Shown: positions 11,675 through 22,639 of the stretch, in pieces
How positions within the stretch are numbered: position 1 is the stretch's first letter
Layout: each line of letters opens with the position of its first letter
Origin: Erigeron canadensis
Taxonomy: Eukaryota > Streptophyta > Magnoliopsida > Asterales > Asteraceae
DNA length: 64,000 nucleotides
Assembly: GCF_010389155.1 (NCBI RefSeq)
Contig: NC_057767.1
Coordinates: 28,305,295 to 28,369,294, forward strand
Reading direction: 5' to 3'
The notes under the pieces: generated by a model
Databases searched by the model: none
Told to the model about the DNA's origin: nothing
What the model saw: the letters and a program-made list of their open reading frames with translations, nothing else
Translations under genes and position numbers: made by a program

Positions 11675-12245
11675 TTTCTTTTTTTTTTAAATTGACTTTT
11701 ATTCACTACTCCAAAACCCACCAAAACAGTGGATCGGCCCCTTATACAACATGTATTTACATGAATTGAAAGCTACATTAATTATTCCATGAAATTGTAC
11801 AATTATTTCTCTTATTTCTATACCATAAGTAACCCAAAGGTTTGATGTCTTAAATAATTTTTGCAGCCTCAATCTTTCTTTGAGTAAAAAACTTTTCATT
11901 ACGAGCCTTCCATAAACACCAGCAAGTTAGAAAGATCACTCCTTTGACAGTCTTCTTGTAAATCTTCCCAACACTTCCTCCCTTGTGAAGTTGAAACAAA
12001 TTCAAGACATTAAATAAAAAAATAGGTGGTAAATTACACCATGTCCCAATTCTAGCCCAAACCTCCTGTGCAACTTCACAAGAGCAAAATAAGTGTTCTG
12101 TACTCTTTTCTTCTTTATCGCAAAGACCGCATAATACCAATCCCATCAGACAATTTCGATCCTTTAGAGCCAACCGCGACGGGATTCTGTTCATCCCCAC
12201 TCTCCACATAAATATATTACACTTCCTTGCCACCCATTTCGACCA
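11675..12245 (-). pseudogene. LINE fragment with reverse-transcriptase zinc-binding (zf-RVT) domain
   Basis: The minus strand 12233-11850 reads as 127 residues typical of the zinc-binding domain found after reverse transcriptase in plant LINEs: NIFMWRVGMNRIPSRLALKDR, then CGLCDKEEKSTEHLFCSC, then CLWKARNEKFF. It runs into in-frame stops near 11850 and ends with an A-rich tail on the minus strand (plus-strand T run around 11675-11692). It is a 5'-truncated, dead copy of a non-LTR retrotransposon; the endonuclease and catalytic reverse-transcriptase parts are absent. Confidence 0.8.
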
Positions 12246-12439
12246 TTTAAAAACAAATCTATTACTATAGTCCTTGTCGTTTTCGAAATTTTTATCTTAT
12301 TTTATCTTATCTTATCCTATTTTTATTTTTAATGGTGAATTTATCTTGAAACTTCATGTTACAATTCGACAGCAAAAGATCTATCATACATTGCCTTAAC
12401 AGGGTTCGCACTATAGAACTCGCTTGAAGTAAAAATGTT

Positions 12440-12660
12440 TATTTCAAATAACTGATTGGGGTAGAACCCTCTGCTAATCCGCCTGAAGGTACAACGATTA
12501 ATAGGGTTAATCTTTGCCCTTTCAGACTTGAACCTGGATATACCTAAGTTAAGTTCTCATAGAATGACTACTTATATCTCAAAATTGGTAGAGTGAGGAT
12601 TCAAACCTGAGAACTATAGGTTACCAGAAAAACTTCAAACCACTACACCAACTCATCATT
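12440..12660 (-). mobile_element. tRNA-derived SINE-like sequence
   Basis: On the minus strand a polymerase III A-box-like GAGTTGGTGTAGTGGTTT is followed about 50 bases on by a B-box-like AGGTTTGAATCC (complement of 12598-12609), then about 150 bases of unrelated body. This order is that of a tRNA-derived SINE. Its 3' tail and target-site duplication could not be defined. Confidence 0.5.
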
Positions 12661-13340
12661 GATTTATCTTATCTACTGTACTAGAAGGTAACTAAGTTAA
12701 TAAGTATTGAACTATGTTAGTCCAGTTTTCACTGTACTTGCTCTAGAATTTCATTGGATTGGTCTAGTCATCTAGAGCCTATTGAAGATTTATCCCGAAA
12801 TAATTGAATATCAATGAACATCTTACTTGTACAGGAAATTTGGATGGCATCAAATTTGAGTTCACTGGACTTCACTCCAGTCAAGATCTATTCCACTGAA
12901 GACATTCTCACTGAAGTCGAAGTTTGAAAAAGAAAAAGAAGAAAACCGACTAAATAGCGATGCCCAATAGCAATCTTAACTGATCGAAGACTGGAGCGTA
13001 TGTTAGTGTTCCATAACTTACAAATCTGAACATTGATTCTAAATAGTTAAGGAGAAAAATTTCGGTGTTTCGGTTAAGGACCGGTATACGAAATATCGAT
13101 TATTTCAATGGTATTTCGGTAGTATACCGGTAATTTTAATATTATGCAAAATATTTTATATAATTATATTATAATTATATATATATACCAAACAAAATTT
13201 GCAATTATAACTATATACACCAATCATTATAAAATCTTCATGAATAATTATATTATAGATATATAATTAATTTATAATACTTGATTAAATGAAGGTTAAT
13301 AATATATATTTATTAAAACTTAAAGTGGTTAGACAATAAA
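12661..13340. other. Non-coding stretch between SINE and LTR
   Basis: No gene is seen. The second half (from about 13130) is very AT-rich. Short runs such as TTTCGGT are repeated around 13060-13130. Confidence 0.5.
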
Positions 13341-14009
13341 TGTAACACCCTAAATTATTAAGTCAATGAAAATTTACCTCTATTATAGTTTTGACATTAA
13401 AATAGTTTCCTAGTATTTTATTTTTGAATATGGGATTGTTTTAGTTGGAACTTTAGCGGATAACAGGTATTTACCCACTAAATTAGAGAATGGGGCGTGG
13501 CACTCCTAAGAAGTGCCAGCCAAATCCTTCTTCCTTACTCATCACTTCTCCACCAACTAACTCTTATACTAACAAACATTAATCCTAATTTCTCATTCAA
13601 TCTAAGAACCTTTCATCAAGAACAATAATAATAATCTTCTTTTATCTCATAAAATTGAAAAGTGGAGGTTTAATTATGGTGGTGGTGGCTGAAATTACAA
13701 GAAAGAAAGGAGAAGAAAGTATGAAATTGAAACCCAAACTTATGTCTTCCATTATTTGAGGTATTGATGCTTTAACCTAATTTTGATTCTTGCTAAATTA
13801 TATTTTAGAAATTAGGGTTCTTGAATTGGAAAATTTGGGGGTTTTATTTATATTGAGTAAATTGATAGAATATGAATTAGGGTTCTTGTAAGTTAATCAA
13901 ATTAGGGTTTTAATTGAGTTGCATGATAGATTTTGTTGAATGTTAGTAAGAACAAAGTTGGACAGATTCTGTCCCTGAGTTTGAAACGAGTTAAACACCT
14001 TCATGACAG

Positions 14010-14520
14010 CATTTTCACTTGTTGAGTCCTAAAAAGAAAATGTAGGTTATTGTGTTAAGTAAATTTTCCCACTTGAATGAGTTAAAAATACGAAGTAGAA
14101 CTCTAGATATGAATTTTTGAATCCAGTGGCGCAATGCTGATCTTTCAGCAAAAATGATTCTGATGTCTGTTGTTAAAACGGGTAAAACACATTCTTGCAA
14201 GTTAATTCATGTTTTGGTCACTGAATATAAAATGTACTAAAATGTGTTAAGAAGAAGTGGCCACTGGAATGAGGTCAAAATATGGTGTAGAACTCAAGTT
14301 ATGGTCATTTGAAGGCAGTAGGGTCAAAGCTGTTTAACAGCAGCAGTTTTGATTTTTAAAACGACCAGAATTCACCTTTGAAGGATAATTCACATATCGG
14401 TCACTAAAGATAAAAGGTAGGTATATGTGTCACCTAAATTTGGCCACTGGAATCAAGTAAAAAGAGTAAGTAGAACTTGAGTTATGCTTGTTTGAAGTCT
14501 ACTTGGTCAAATATGAAAAT
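14010..14520 (+). repeat. Three diverged tandem units of about 190 bp inside the LTR
   Basis: The order 'TTTTGGTCACTGAATATAAAA, CCACTGGAATGAGGTCAAAA, TAGAACTCAAGTTATGG' recurs in weaker or stronger form three times, near 14010-14195, 14200-14385 and 14390-14520. Confidence 0.7.
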
Positions 14521-14884
14521 GACGAATTGGGTATGAAAGTAAGTTTTGGTCAAATGAGAATAATATAAGAGATACATGTTTGATGAACCAACCCAAGATT
14601 AATATAAGATTGTAAATGAGGGGTTGGGTGTTGAAATGCTAGTGGTTATGGCTAGATGACCTAGTATGTCATTGATGATCCTTTATGCGTTATAATTTGT
14701 TGCTAGGTTGAAGCATACATGTTTTGTGTTCATGCGGTCTTCTTGATTTATGATTTTGGTTGTCGCGGAGGAGGTGAGTACTCTTGCATACCTTTATGTT
14801 TACGTTGGGTCAATTACCATGAGATGTGAATGTTCCAAGCATGGTAATTGATTTGGCGTGAAGCCCATGTGGGACATTGTTTAT

Positions 14885-14977
14885 GAGGCCTAAGAACCTC
14901 CGAGGCCTAAGAATCCCGATAGTTGATGTGAAATGAGGCCTAAGAACCTCCGGGGCCTAAGAATCCCGATAGATATG
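14885..14977 (+). repeat. 50-bp tandem duplication inside the LTR
   Basis: GAGGCCTAAGAACCTCC followed by GGCCTAAGAATCCCGATAG occurs at 14885 and again at 14935 with one base changed in the shared part. Each unit itself contains two GGCCTAAGAA half units. Confidence 0.9.
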
Positions 14978-15715
14978 ATTGTTATGATTGTTTAGCTTAT
15001 ATGGATCCATATATGTGTTGATAGTGTGCAAGGTGAGCATGTAAATGTGGCATGACGGTGTCATAGGCTACATGTGAAAGTCCTTGCACTTTGCCCTCCT
15101 TCGTAGGTATAAACGTATGCAAGATTATTCACTAAGCTTTGCTTACTTTTAGTTGTTTACCCTTTTATAGGTTGTTCCCGATGCGGAAGAAAGTAAGTAT
15201 TGTAAAGATTGAAGTTAAAGATGCTTAATGGATATGGGTTGCTTTGGTTAAATGCGGATAATGGTACTGGTAATAGGACCCATAGTGACCCCTTTGAACT
15301 ATCGGCTCTTTGTACACTTGTTATGTCTTTTTGGAGAATTATTATGATGTCTAGTATTGGACTCGAGTTTTTGGGTATTTTAAATGGGTCGTTTTGTAGT
15401 TGTAATGTATTGATTTTGTTTAAACGTGTTTTGGAGAAACTCATAATCCGTAACAGGTTTGGATGATGATTTTACGAATGGGTCATGCCGAAATTTCTAA
15501 TTTTGTACGTCGTCATTTGTAAGATGTCAACTCGGGTAATTGACCCATTTGGTGGTAAAGTGAATGTTTTGTCAACGAATACTTTTACCTTGCGTATTTC
15601 TGAGTTGAAAACTTATTTGAACTTAGAAATGTTGTATTATGAAGTTTGGTTTTGATTTTGATAGTCTGTAAGTTTGATTAAGCATCTAACGATTTTTGGT
15701 GTTGCTGAACTGGTG

Positions 15716-15840
15716 CCCACTGCGGCGCAGTGGGGGTAATTTTACCCACTGCGGCGCAGTGGGGATTCTCGGATCCAGGGAGCATGTTACTTCCACTGCG
15801 GCGTAGTGGGGATTGCATCCACCCACTGCGACGCAGTGGG
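15716..15840. repeat. Cluster of four 19-bp GC-rich palindromes
   Basis: CCCACTGCGGCGCAGTGGG is present at 15716-15734 and 15745-15763 exactly, and at 15792-15810 and 15822-15840 with one or two changes. It is a near-perfect palindrome around its central base, standing out sharply from the AT-rich surroundings. Spacing start to start is 29, 47 and 30 bases. Function unknown. Confidence 0.95.
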
Positions 15841-15914
15841 TATATATAAAAAAGAAAAAAAAATCCTTATTTTTTTATTAAATCGAGTTGTGTCGTTTCA
15901 ATAAATATCAATAG

Positions 15915-16529
15915 AATAAACATCGTTGGAGTTCGAGAGAAACTAGCAATAGAGATTTAAACAATTAAATTCATTTTGATTGTGCAAACGTTTATGATAG
16001 AGAGATCTGATTAGGAGAATAAAGTGTTCCAGAGAAAGCTTTTTAAGATTAAATCATAAAATCAACTTAAGTTCTTAATGCTTAATTGTTTAGAGTAAAA
16101 AATATTCACGAGAGTGATAACTATACTTTGTGCAATTAAAGATTTAAATATAACGAGAGTTCATCATGATTACCTTTTCAAGTTGTTCAACATTGCAAGT
16201 GATATTTAGATTTTCTGATTGACATGTAAGCTAATTCAAGTAGGTGCGTCTTTTTACATTATTGTTTACAACAAAACTCTTTTCGATTAATTCCTCAGAA
16301 TTACTAACTAGATCTTTCTAATAACTGATTTCATAAGCAACTAGACAACACAGTCAGAACCGCATTTTTACTTGAATTTCATTATTTGTACAACTGCTTT
16401 AGCGATAGTCCCTGTGATCGACCTCGGATTTACCAAGTTAACTATACTGCATACGAACGGGTCCACTGCCCGTAAGTGTGTAGTAGCTAGGTGATTCTTG
16501 TTATAAATGTTAAGACTCGATTTCACACA
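15915..16529 (+). repeat. 5' LTR of the gag-only gypsy element
   Basis: It matches 18838-19444 over about 610 bases with many small differences, for example TGGAGTTCGAGAGAAACTAG near the start and GTGATAACTATACTTT in the middle. The many mismatches indicate an old insertion. Confidence 0.85.
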
Positions 16530-16538
16530 TCATGTTTT

Positions 16539-16556
16539 TGGCGCCGCTGCCAGGGA
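16539..16556 (+). other. Primer-binding site of the gypsy element
   Basis: TGGCGCCGCTGCCAGGGA lies just after the 5' LTR. It closely resembles the TGGCGCCGTTGCCGGGGA site used by Athila/Tat-type plant elements, complementary to the 3' end of a tRNA (Asp in the usual assignment). Confidence 0.8.
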
Positions 16557-17069
16557 CTTTTGTTTAGTAGTTGTTTAGTTTTGTAGTTTGACCCTTTCTC
16601 CCATTTACTTGTGCGAAAGTTAATTGCTTTATTAAATAGATTTTATTTTATTTTCAGTTTTACTTCATTTATACCAGGTATGGTTGACGGTTTGTTTTGT
16701 GGTGATTGTGTAGGTCTCTTGCTAGTTGATGAACACTAGATCTTCTGGTTTATCGTTGCATAGTCCTTTAGCTAATCCGGGTTGAACCATCCTTAGGCTA
16801 GTGTAAAGAGACAACCCAGAGCCATCCACATCAGTCAAGATAGATTCAGAAACTGCAGACCAAGTCTAACAGGACATAGACTTGGACGAGTACTATACCA
16901 AGAAAGCACACATATCGGAAGCCATTTACACTAAAGCAGAAGCAAATAGGAAATTCAGAACAGGAAAAGGTTCATGAATAGAGGAAAAAGTTCAAACACC
17001 TGAACAAAATAGAATTTTTCTTTTCCGCAAATCAACAGAAATCAAGATCAACGGATAAGAGTAAACAGA

Positions 17070-18460
17070 ATGGGTGATGAAGAAAGAGATATGAACAACA
17101 TTTCCTACGGGGAACGAAGAAGAACCATACCAGCTAACCGGGGCATAGCCATCTGCCCTCCTCATATTTCAGCAAACTTATCCTTAAAAGGTAATCATCA
17201 CAAGAGTGTCGAGGAAGATAAGTTCGACGGGGTTAGAAGATGGGATCCTTATGCTCATGTTGAGAGGTTTAAAAAGATTTGTCAATTATATCAGTACGAG
17301 GAATGGCAAGCTAATATTGTGAAACTAGAATTGTTCCCATTGACTCTTGTTAGAGAGGCATCCTCGTGGTTTAAAGAGCTATCAGAAAATTCATTCTCTA
17401 CTTAGGCTAAACTCAGGGAAGCATTTTTTTATGAGTTCTATTCCATAAGAACTCAAAGGCACCTAGCTTCCCTCAAGATAATGGTGAGGATATTGTTGAT
17501 GCTTGGAAGAGATTTAAGAAGATGTTGAGGAGTTGCCCGAGACATAGCATGGGTACTGATTTGATTGTTGAGATTTTCTTCGATGGATTGGATAGGAGGT
17601 CTAAGAGGGATCTCGGGTATGCATTTAAGGGTAGTTTCAACAACATTTCCCCGAATGAAGCTTACAAAATTCTTGAAGATGTGGCCAGGGACAGCTCGAC
17701 CCGAGATGAAAACTGAATCAAGAGATCCGGGAGAAACACTGTTGCTAAAGCTGAAAGTAGCGATGATTCAAAACTAGTTGTTGAAGTTAAAGCTCTCTCG
17801 AAGCGCATGGATGAGAGGTTTGATGGTCAGGAAGGTAGGTCCAAGAGCTTGGAAAGGGATGTGAAAGTTACGGCTGATGGTTGTGACAATTGCGGGTATC
17901 TGAATTACACGGAGGATTGTCCCCATAAGCCAATTGAAGATGCTAATTTTGTTAAGAACCAACTACATGGGAATTTCAACCGTAACACTGGTTTCCAAAA
18001 CCGGTCATCGGGTAATTTTTATCCTTCTAATTCATCTTATAATACTAACAATTCTGGTTTTAATAGTGACAGATGGAGCAGGTTCAACAACCAAAATCAA
18101 CAAGATTCTGATTCGGAGCTCAAGGGTATCATGAAAGATTTTATTAGCACTCAGAAAGCAACAAACGAACAAGTAGCAAGTGACTCAAAGAAGATGTTGA
18201 CGTCACTGGATCTGGATGCTTTGACTACTCACTTGGAGGGTTTCGGAAGTAAGCTTGACCAAGGGATGAAGAACCAACAAGCCACCATAAAGGACTTGAA
18301 AGGGAGGCTTGAGAGGCTCGAGAACTCCAATAGATCACTCAGTAGTTTACCGAGTAACATTCAACAAGTCTTGAAGCCTCCATCAAACAACCAAAGGCAA
18401 AAGAACCCTAACCGACCTACCAATTATTCCAGCCATTTTTCACACACTTTGAAGGGGTTT
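17070..18460 (+). pseudogene. Broken retroviral-type gag
   Basis: The frame starting at 17070 gives 111 residues up to a TAG at 17403-17405; homology continues in other frames at 17405-17716 (WKRFKKMLRSCPRHSMGTD, then GLDRRSKRDLGYA) and from 17774 on (CDNCGYLNYTEDCPHKP, a CCHC-like knuckle lacking standard spacing). At least one stop and two frameshifts break it. After about 18460 the frame runs into what may be the lower LTR. It is a plant gypsy gag relic, not functional. Confidence 0.8.
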
Positions 18461-18837
18461 TTGATCTATTTAACACCTTTGAAGATCAAGAACTCGATTG
18501 GAGATTTATTTCATTATCGTTTGCAATTCTTAATCATTCTTGGATTGATTTCAACATTCAGTACAATATGTTTTCATATCTTATTAATTGTTTTTATCTT
18601 TTCAAAATGAGAGGCTTAATCTCTATGCACCTACTTGGGTAGTGAACATGTCATATGATTGTTTGATATTGAACATGATTTCTATGTTTAATCGAAGATC
18701 CGCATTTATTTGAGTTTATAAATTGCTTTTATCTTTTATATAGATTGATTGATAATTGTTATTAGAAGTTCGAGAGAAATCTATGTAATTGTCAATTGGT
18801 TTATGAAATGATTAATCAGTCTATAATTAACCAAAAG

Positions 18838-19444
18838 TCGCTGGAGTTCGAGAGAAACTAGCGATAGAGATTTAAACAGTTAAATTCATTTTGAGTGTGT
18901 AAACGTCTATGATAGAGAGATCTGATTAGGCGAATAAAGCGGTTCGAAAGAAAGCTTTTCAAGATTAAATCATAAAATCAACTTAAGTTCTTAATGTTTA
19001 ATTATTTAGAGTAGAAATTATTTACGAGAGTGATAACTATACTTTTTGCAATCAAAGATTTGAATATAACGAGAGTTCATCTTGATTACCTTTTAAGTCA
19101 TTCAACATTGCAAGTGATATTATGACTTTCTGATTGATACACATGTAAGCTGGTCCAAGTAGATGCGCTTATTTATATTCTTGTCTACAACAAAACTCTT
19201 TGTGATTAATTCCTCGGAATTACTGCAAACTAACTTTTAAAAGTAACGTGACAATTCAGTCACAACCCCCAGTTCTATTTTGAATCGCTTAATTTGAATA
19301 ACTATTGTACTTTAGTCCTAGTGATCGACCTCAGATTTACCAAGTTAACTATATTGCATACAAACAGGTTCATTGTCTGTAAGTGTGTAGTAGTTAGTTG
19401 ATATGTGATTCATGTTTATTAATTTTAAGACTCGATTTCACACA
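18838..19444 (+). repeat. 3' LTR of the gag-only gypsy element
   Basis: Direct repeat of 15915-16529. It ends at CACACA just before TTTATTATCATAAAGG. The region just above it (18600-18837) may also belong to the LTR, as its partner would have been lost from the truncated 5' copy. Confidence 0.8.
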
Positions 19445-19974
19445 TTTATTATCATAAAGGTGATTTTGGGAAGTACCATCAAGTTTAAAACTTACAAGCT
19501 ATCACACCACTTAATTTTTAAAATTAATTGAATCAATACATTTTTAAATTAATTTACACTTCTTGGTTTTTTTATCATCAATTTACAATTTCTCAATTTA
19601 AAAATAATTAACAAACATATAACTAAAAATTAAGGAGGTTACAATATTTGGACTAATACAAGTTAATATTTGTATCAATATTTTTTTATATATTATTTTT
19701 ATTGTAAGACTTGTCTTGACAAATATAAATAAATATAAATAAAATCTAAATCTTTATCTTTATATATATATATATATATATATTAAAAGATAATTGACCT
19801 AACCACTTATTGACCAATAAAACTTTCCAATCTTTAAAATAGGACATTAATGATGTATTTATTAATCTATTTAAAAAATAAAAATCTTAATAATCATTAT
19901 CCAAATATATTATTATTTATAAAAGTCTCATTAATTTATATTTTTTTGTTTTTCATCTATAATTTATACTCTTT
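19445..19974. other. AT-rich non-coding stretch
   Basis: No gene or element is recognised. It includes a (TA)n microsatellite at about 19760-19785. Confidence 0.5.
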
Positions 19975-20217
19975 ATATAGGGGTGAGATATTTTGAGTCC
20001 ATCTCTTATTTTAGGACCAACTAGGATCATTGATTTTTGTACAGCATCATCATCTACTACGATATACAAGACTTTTTTGTAAAAACACTAAGACTTTCCG
20101 GCGACGGGCCCACCAGAAAATCATGTGTAAGTTACTTACACATGTGTAAGTTACGAAAATCAATGGTCCTTTTTTGGATTTTTTTTTGATGGTCTCAAAT
20201 TATCTTTCCCCCTCTTT
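19975..20217. mobile_element. TA-flanked inverted-repeat MITE, copy A1
   Basis: The left end GGGGTGAGATATTTTGAGTCC and the reverse complement of the right end AGGGGGAAAGATAATTTGAGACC form terminal inverted repeats. A long TA microsatellite follows at 20216-20240. It shares a 60-base core (CTACTACGATATACAAGAC to ACTAAGACTTTCCGGCG) with copy A2 in opposite orientation. Confidence 0.65.
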
Positions 20218-20239
20218 ATATATATATATATATATATAT

Positions 20240-20461
20240 AGGTGCAAGTTATTTTAGGACCACCTATTTTAGAGGTGTTTTTGTAACTTACACACCAACA
20301 TGATCATCTCCGACCACTACCATGATTTTCCGGACACCGCATCGCCGGAAAGTCTTAGTGTTTTTACAAAAAAGTCTTGTATATCATAGTAGATGATGAT
20401 AGTGGTGTGTAAGTTACAAAAAACTCATGTCCTGATTGGTCCTAAAATAACTAACCCTTAT
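20240..20461. mobile_element. TA-flanked inverted-repeat MITE, copy A2
   Basis: The left end AGGTGCAAGTTATTTTAGGAC pairs with the reverse complement of the right end AGGGTTAGTTATTTTAGGAC. It sits between two (TA)n runs (about 20216-20240 and 20459-20475) and is an inverted relative of A1. The arrangement recalls rice 'micron' elements, which sit inside TA microsatellites. Confidence 0.65.
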
Positions 20462-20475
20462 ATATATATATATAC

Positions 20476-21395
20476 TTTTTAACCTCACTAAATATTTAAC
20501 TTATAATTTTTACATCTTGTAGTCATCAATTTGAGAAAGTTTGTTAAGTTTTCATCATTTAATTAATTAAAAAGTTCTCTAACATATTAATATAACTTAA
20601 TTTTTTCTCTTTAATAATTCACTAGTTAATATTGATTTTCTTTTATTATACTATTTCAAACTCAAACTTTTAATTCGATCATCAATATCTAATATTGTTT
20701 TTGAATCAATATAGTTAGTTTTAAAGTTTTATACTTAAAGTATATTCTTTTTCCGAGCAAATTTTTCCTCAATAATGTTATTCACTATTTTTATCAAAAA
20801 TTGTTTTGTAGTTACAACGTCGGATTTTTGGGTACACATAATTTTAGGTTGTGATATCTCAAGTTAAATCGAAAAATATCTTTAATGTTTTAGATATTAA
20901 CAAATATTGTCTACAAAAAGGTATTATATAAAATGAAACACAATATATACATTCAATGTTCTAGAAATATATATACTTTTAATTTGATTTTATCAACATT
21001 TTTACATTTAACTTTATAAATTTAACAATTTATCTTAACTTTAAAATGTTATAAACAACTCGTATATTTGACACGAGATTAAATTTATTAAAAAGGTAAA
21101 ATAGAAAAAAATGGAAATTACTCTATCAAAATTATCATTATTAAAAAGTTTCATTTGAAATTGACATATCAAAATTATCATTTTAAAAAAGTCAATTGTA
21201 TTTTTCCCCGATTCAGACCCTGTTAGACCTCGAGCAATTCATAATATGATGTTATAAATTAAGTTTATTAAGGGTAATATAATTATTTCAAATAAGTATT
21301 ATAAGTTTTTCAAATGAAAATATTTAAAATAATCAACTACTTAGTTGGGAAAAAAAAATGTTAATATCTATACTAGTCTATACCTCTATATCTAT
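20476..21395. other. AT-rich intergenic DNA
   Basis: No coding potential or recognisable element. Around 21360-21395 repeats of TCTATA occur that may be a worn extra Helitron 5' end. Confidence 0.5.
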
Positions 21396-22113
21396 ATCTA
21401 CACTAGTCTATAAAACAAACTACCATCACCCATTTAAGTAATTAAGATTTTGAAATAACCATATTATCATTCTTCTTTATTCACTAATTTAAACATATTC
21501 GTCTATTGACCTATAATACCCTTCTATACTACTCTATAGAGCAAACTACCCCCCCTCCCTTTAAATAAGTAAGATTTTGAAATAACCATATTACTCTTCT
21601 TCTTTATTCACTCATTTAACACATCTTCACCTATTTACGTATAGAGATAAGTACCTGAGAATGTAATGAACTATGCACGAATGTTTATGTTGTGTAATGA
21701 ACTACTTGGATGTTTATTCTATGTAATGAACTTTCAAATCCTGGTTATTGGATGTACCTGGATATATGTGGCAACCATATAAGTTGCCACTTGTAAGTTT
21801 TTATTGGTCGGATACATCCAATAACCTGAATTTGAAAGTTCATTACATACAGTAAACATCCAAGTAGTTCATTACATAACATAAACATTTGTACATAGTT
21901 CATTACATTCTCAGGTTCAGGTCCTTATCCCTTACATATAATACTCTTAATGAAAAAATTACAACATAGATCCTTCAACCTTTAAAGAACCATATTAACC
22001 CCTCTTACATCAATTAATTTACATTCACCACCACCGTCACCGTCACACATCGCCGTCACCACACCTTCGTCGCTACCACTATCACCGCCACATCACGCGG
22101 GCATCCATCTAGT
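21396..22113 (+). mobile_element. Helitron-like element, interrupted by a MITE
   Basis: The left end TCTACACTAGTCTATAAAAC starts with TC and is repeated in similar form near 21530 (TACTCTATAGAGCAAACTACC), so two 5' ends may be stacked. The right end has GC-rich arms (CCGC ... GCGG at about 22087-22100), then GCATCCATCTAGT, with CTAG followed by T at 22113, the usual Helitron 3' end. No helicase is coded. A (TA)n run follows directly. Confidence 0.55.
21644..21931. mobile_element. Mutator-like MITE
   Basis: A 288-base near-palindrome: GAGATAAGTACCTGAGAATG at the left and, as reverse complement of the right end, GGGATAAGGACCTGAACCTGAG. The arms pair almost throughout (TAATGAACTACTTGGATGTT with its complement near 21850). 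It is flanked by 9-base repeats TTACGTATA (21635-21643) and TTACATATA (21932-21940), one mismatch, the length made by Mutator-type transposases. Confidence 0.75.
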
Positions 22114-22639
22114 ATATGATATATATATATATATATATATATAATAATGTGTGTTAAGTGAAAAAAAAAATCAATATTGTGCTTAGGCTATTGATGGTGG
22201 TTAAAAAACGAAGATTTATTACCGTAACTATATAGTCATACACCAACATTCACTGATTACATCATATTCATCAAATCTTGCCTCAAACCATAATGTTCAG
22301 TAGCGAGACGTAACACAAATGTGGCTGATATAACTATAGCTGATGATAGTACAAGTACAATATTAACACGAAATGGTAAAAAGCAAAGCTTCATAAGTTC
22401 AAGTTCCATCGTCTCCAAATTGGGGAAATTCTTAAAACTACAACAATTTATATAATGCTCTCTTGCTCCATGTAGCCTCACATGATAACGTTCATTACTT
22501 TCACTCTGTCATCTATATAACTTTAAAAGTTTAGCTTACACATCTTTCACAGGCGGCAACTTATACTATAACACCTGGATGTTCAATAAAGAATGCAATA
22601 ATGTACCCACAAGGAATTACGGATTCTGGCAGTGCAAAA

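Larger units (their letters stand above)
13341..15860 (+). mobile_element. Long LTR of a Ty3/gypsy element (Tekay/Del-like), probably truncated
   Basis: It opens with TGTAACACCC, the standard start of LTRs of plant Tekay/Del chromoviruses, and holds the motif TTCACTAAGCTTTGCTTAC (about 15128-15146) that is common in such LTRs. No gag or pol of this type follows. The far end is unclear: the sequence runs up to the palindrome cluster at 15716-15840 and then meets the 5' LTR of a second gypsy element. It is best read as a solo or cut-off LTR. Two families of internal tandem repeats are listed separately. Confidence 0.6.
15915..19444 (+). mobile_element. Decayed gag-only Ty3/gypsy retrotransposon with two LTRs (Athila/Tat-like)
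   Basis: Two long direct repeats (about 15915-16529 and 18838-19444) border a primer-binding site and a broken gag, with no protease, reverse transcriptase or integrase. Both LTRs end in GACTCGATTTCACACA. The gag resembles Athila-type gag in the block DPYAHVERFKKICQLYQYEE...LFPLTLVREASSWFKEL. At about 3.5 kb it is a deletion derivative that would depend on another element's enzymes. The upper LTR looks 5'-truncated: the lower LTR may begin further up (towards 18450-18600) than the part shared with the upper one. Confidence 0.8.

Noticed and set aside
15716..15840. CRISPR-like array
   Set aside because: Four palindromic repeats with uneven spacers in a plant LTR; no bacterial context.
17774..18134. 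Overlapping small frames in the gag region
   Set aside because: Shadow frames of the broken gag.
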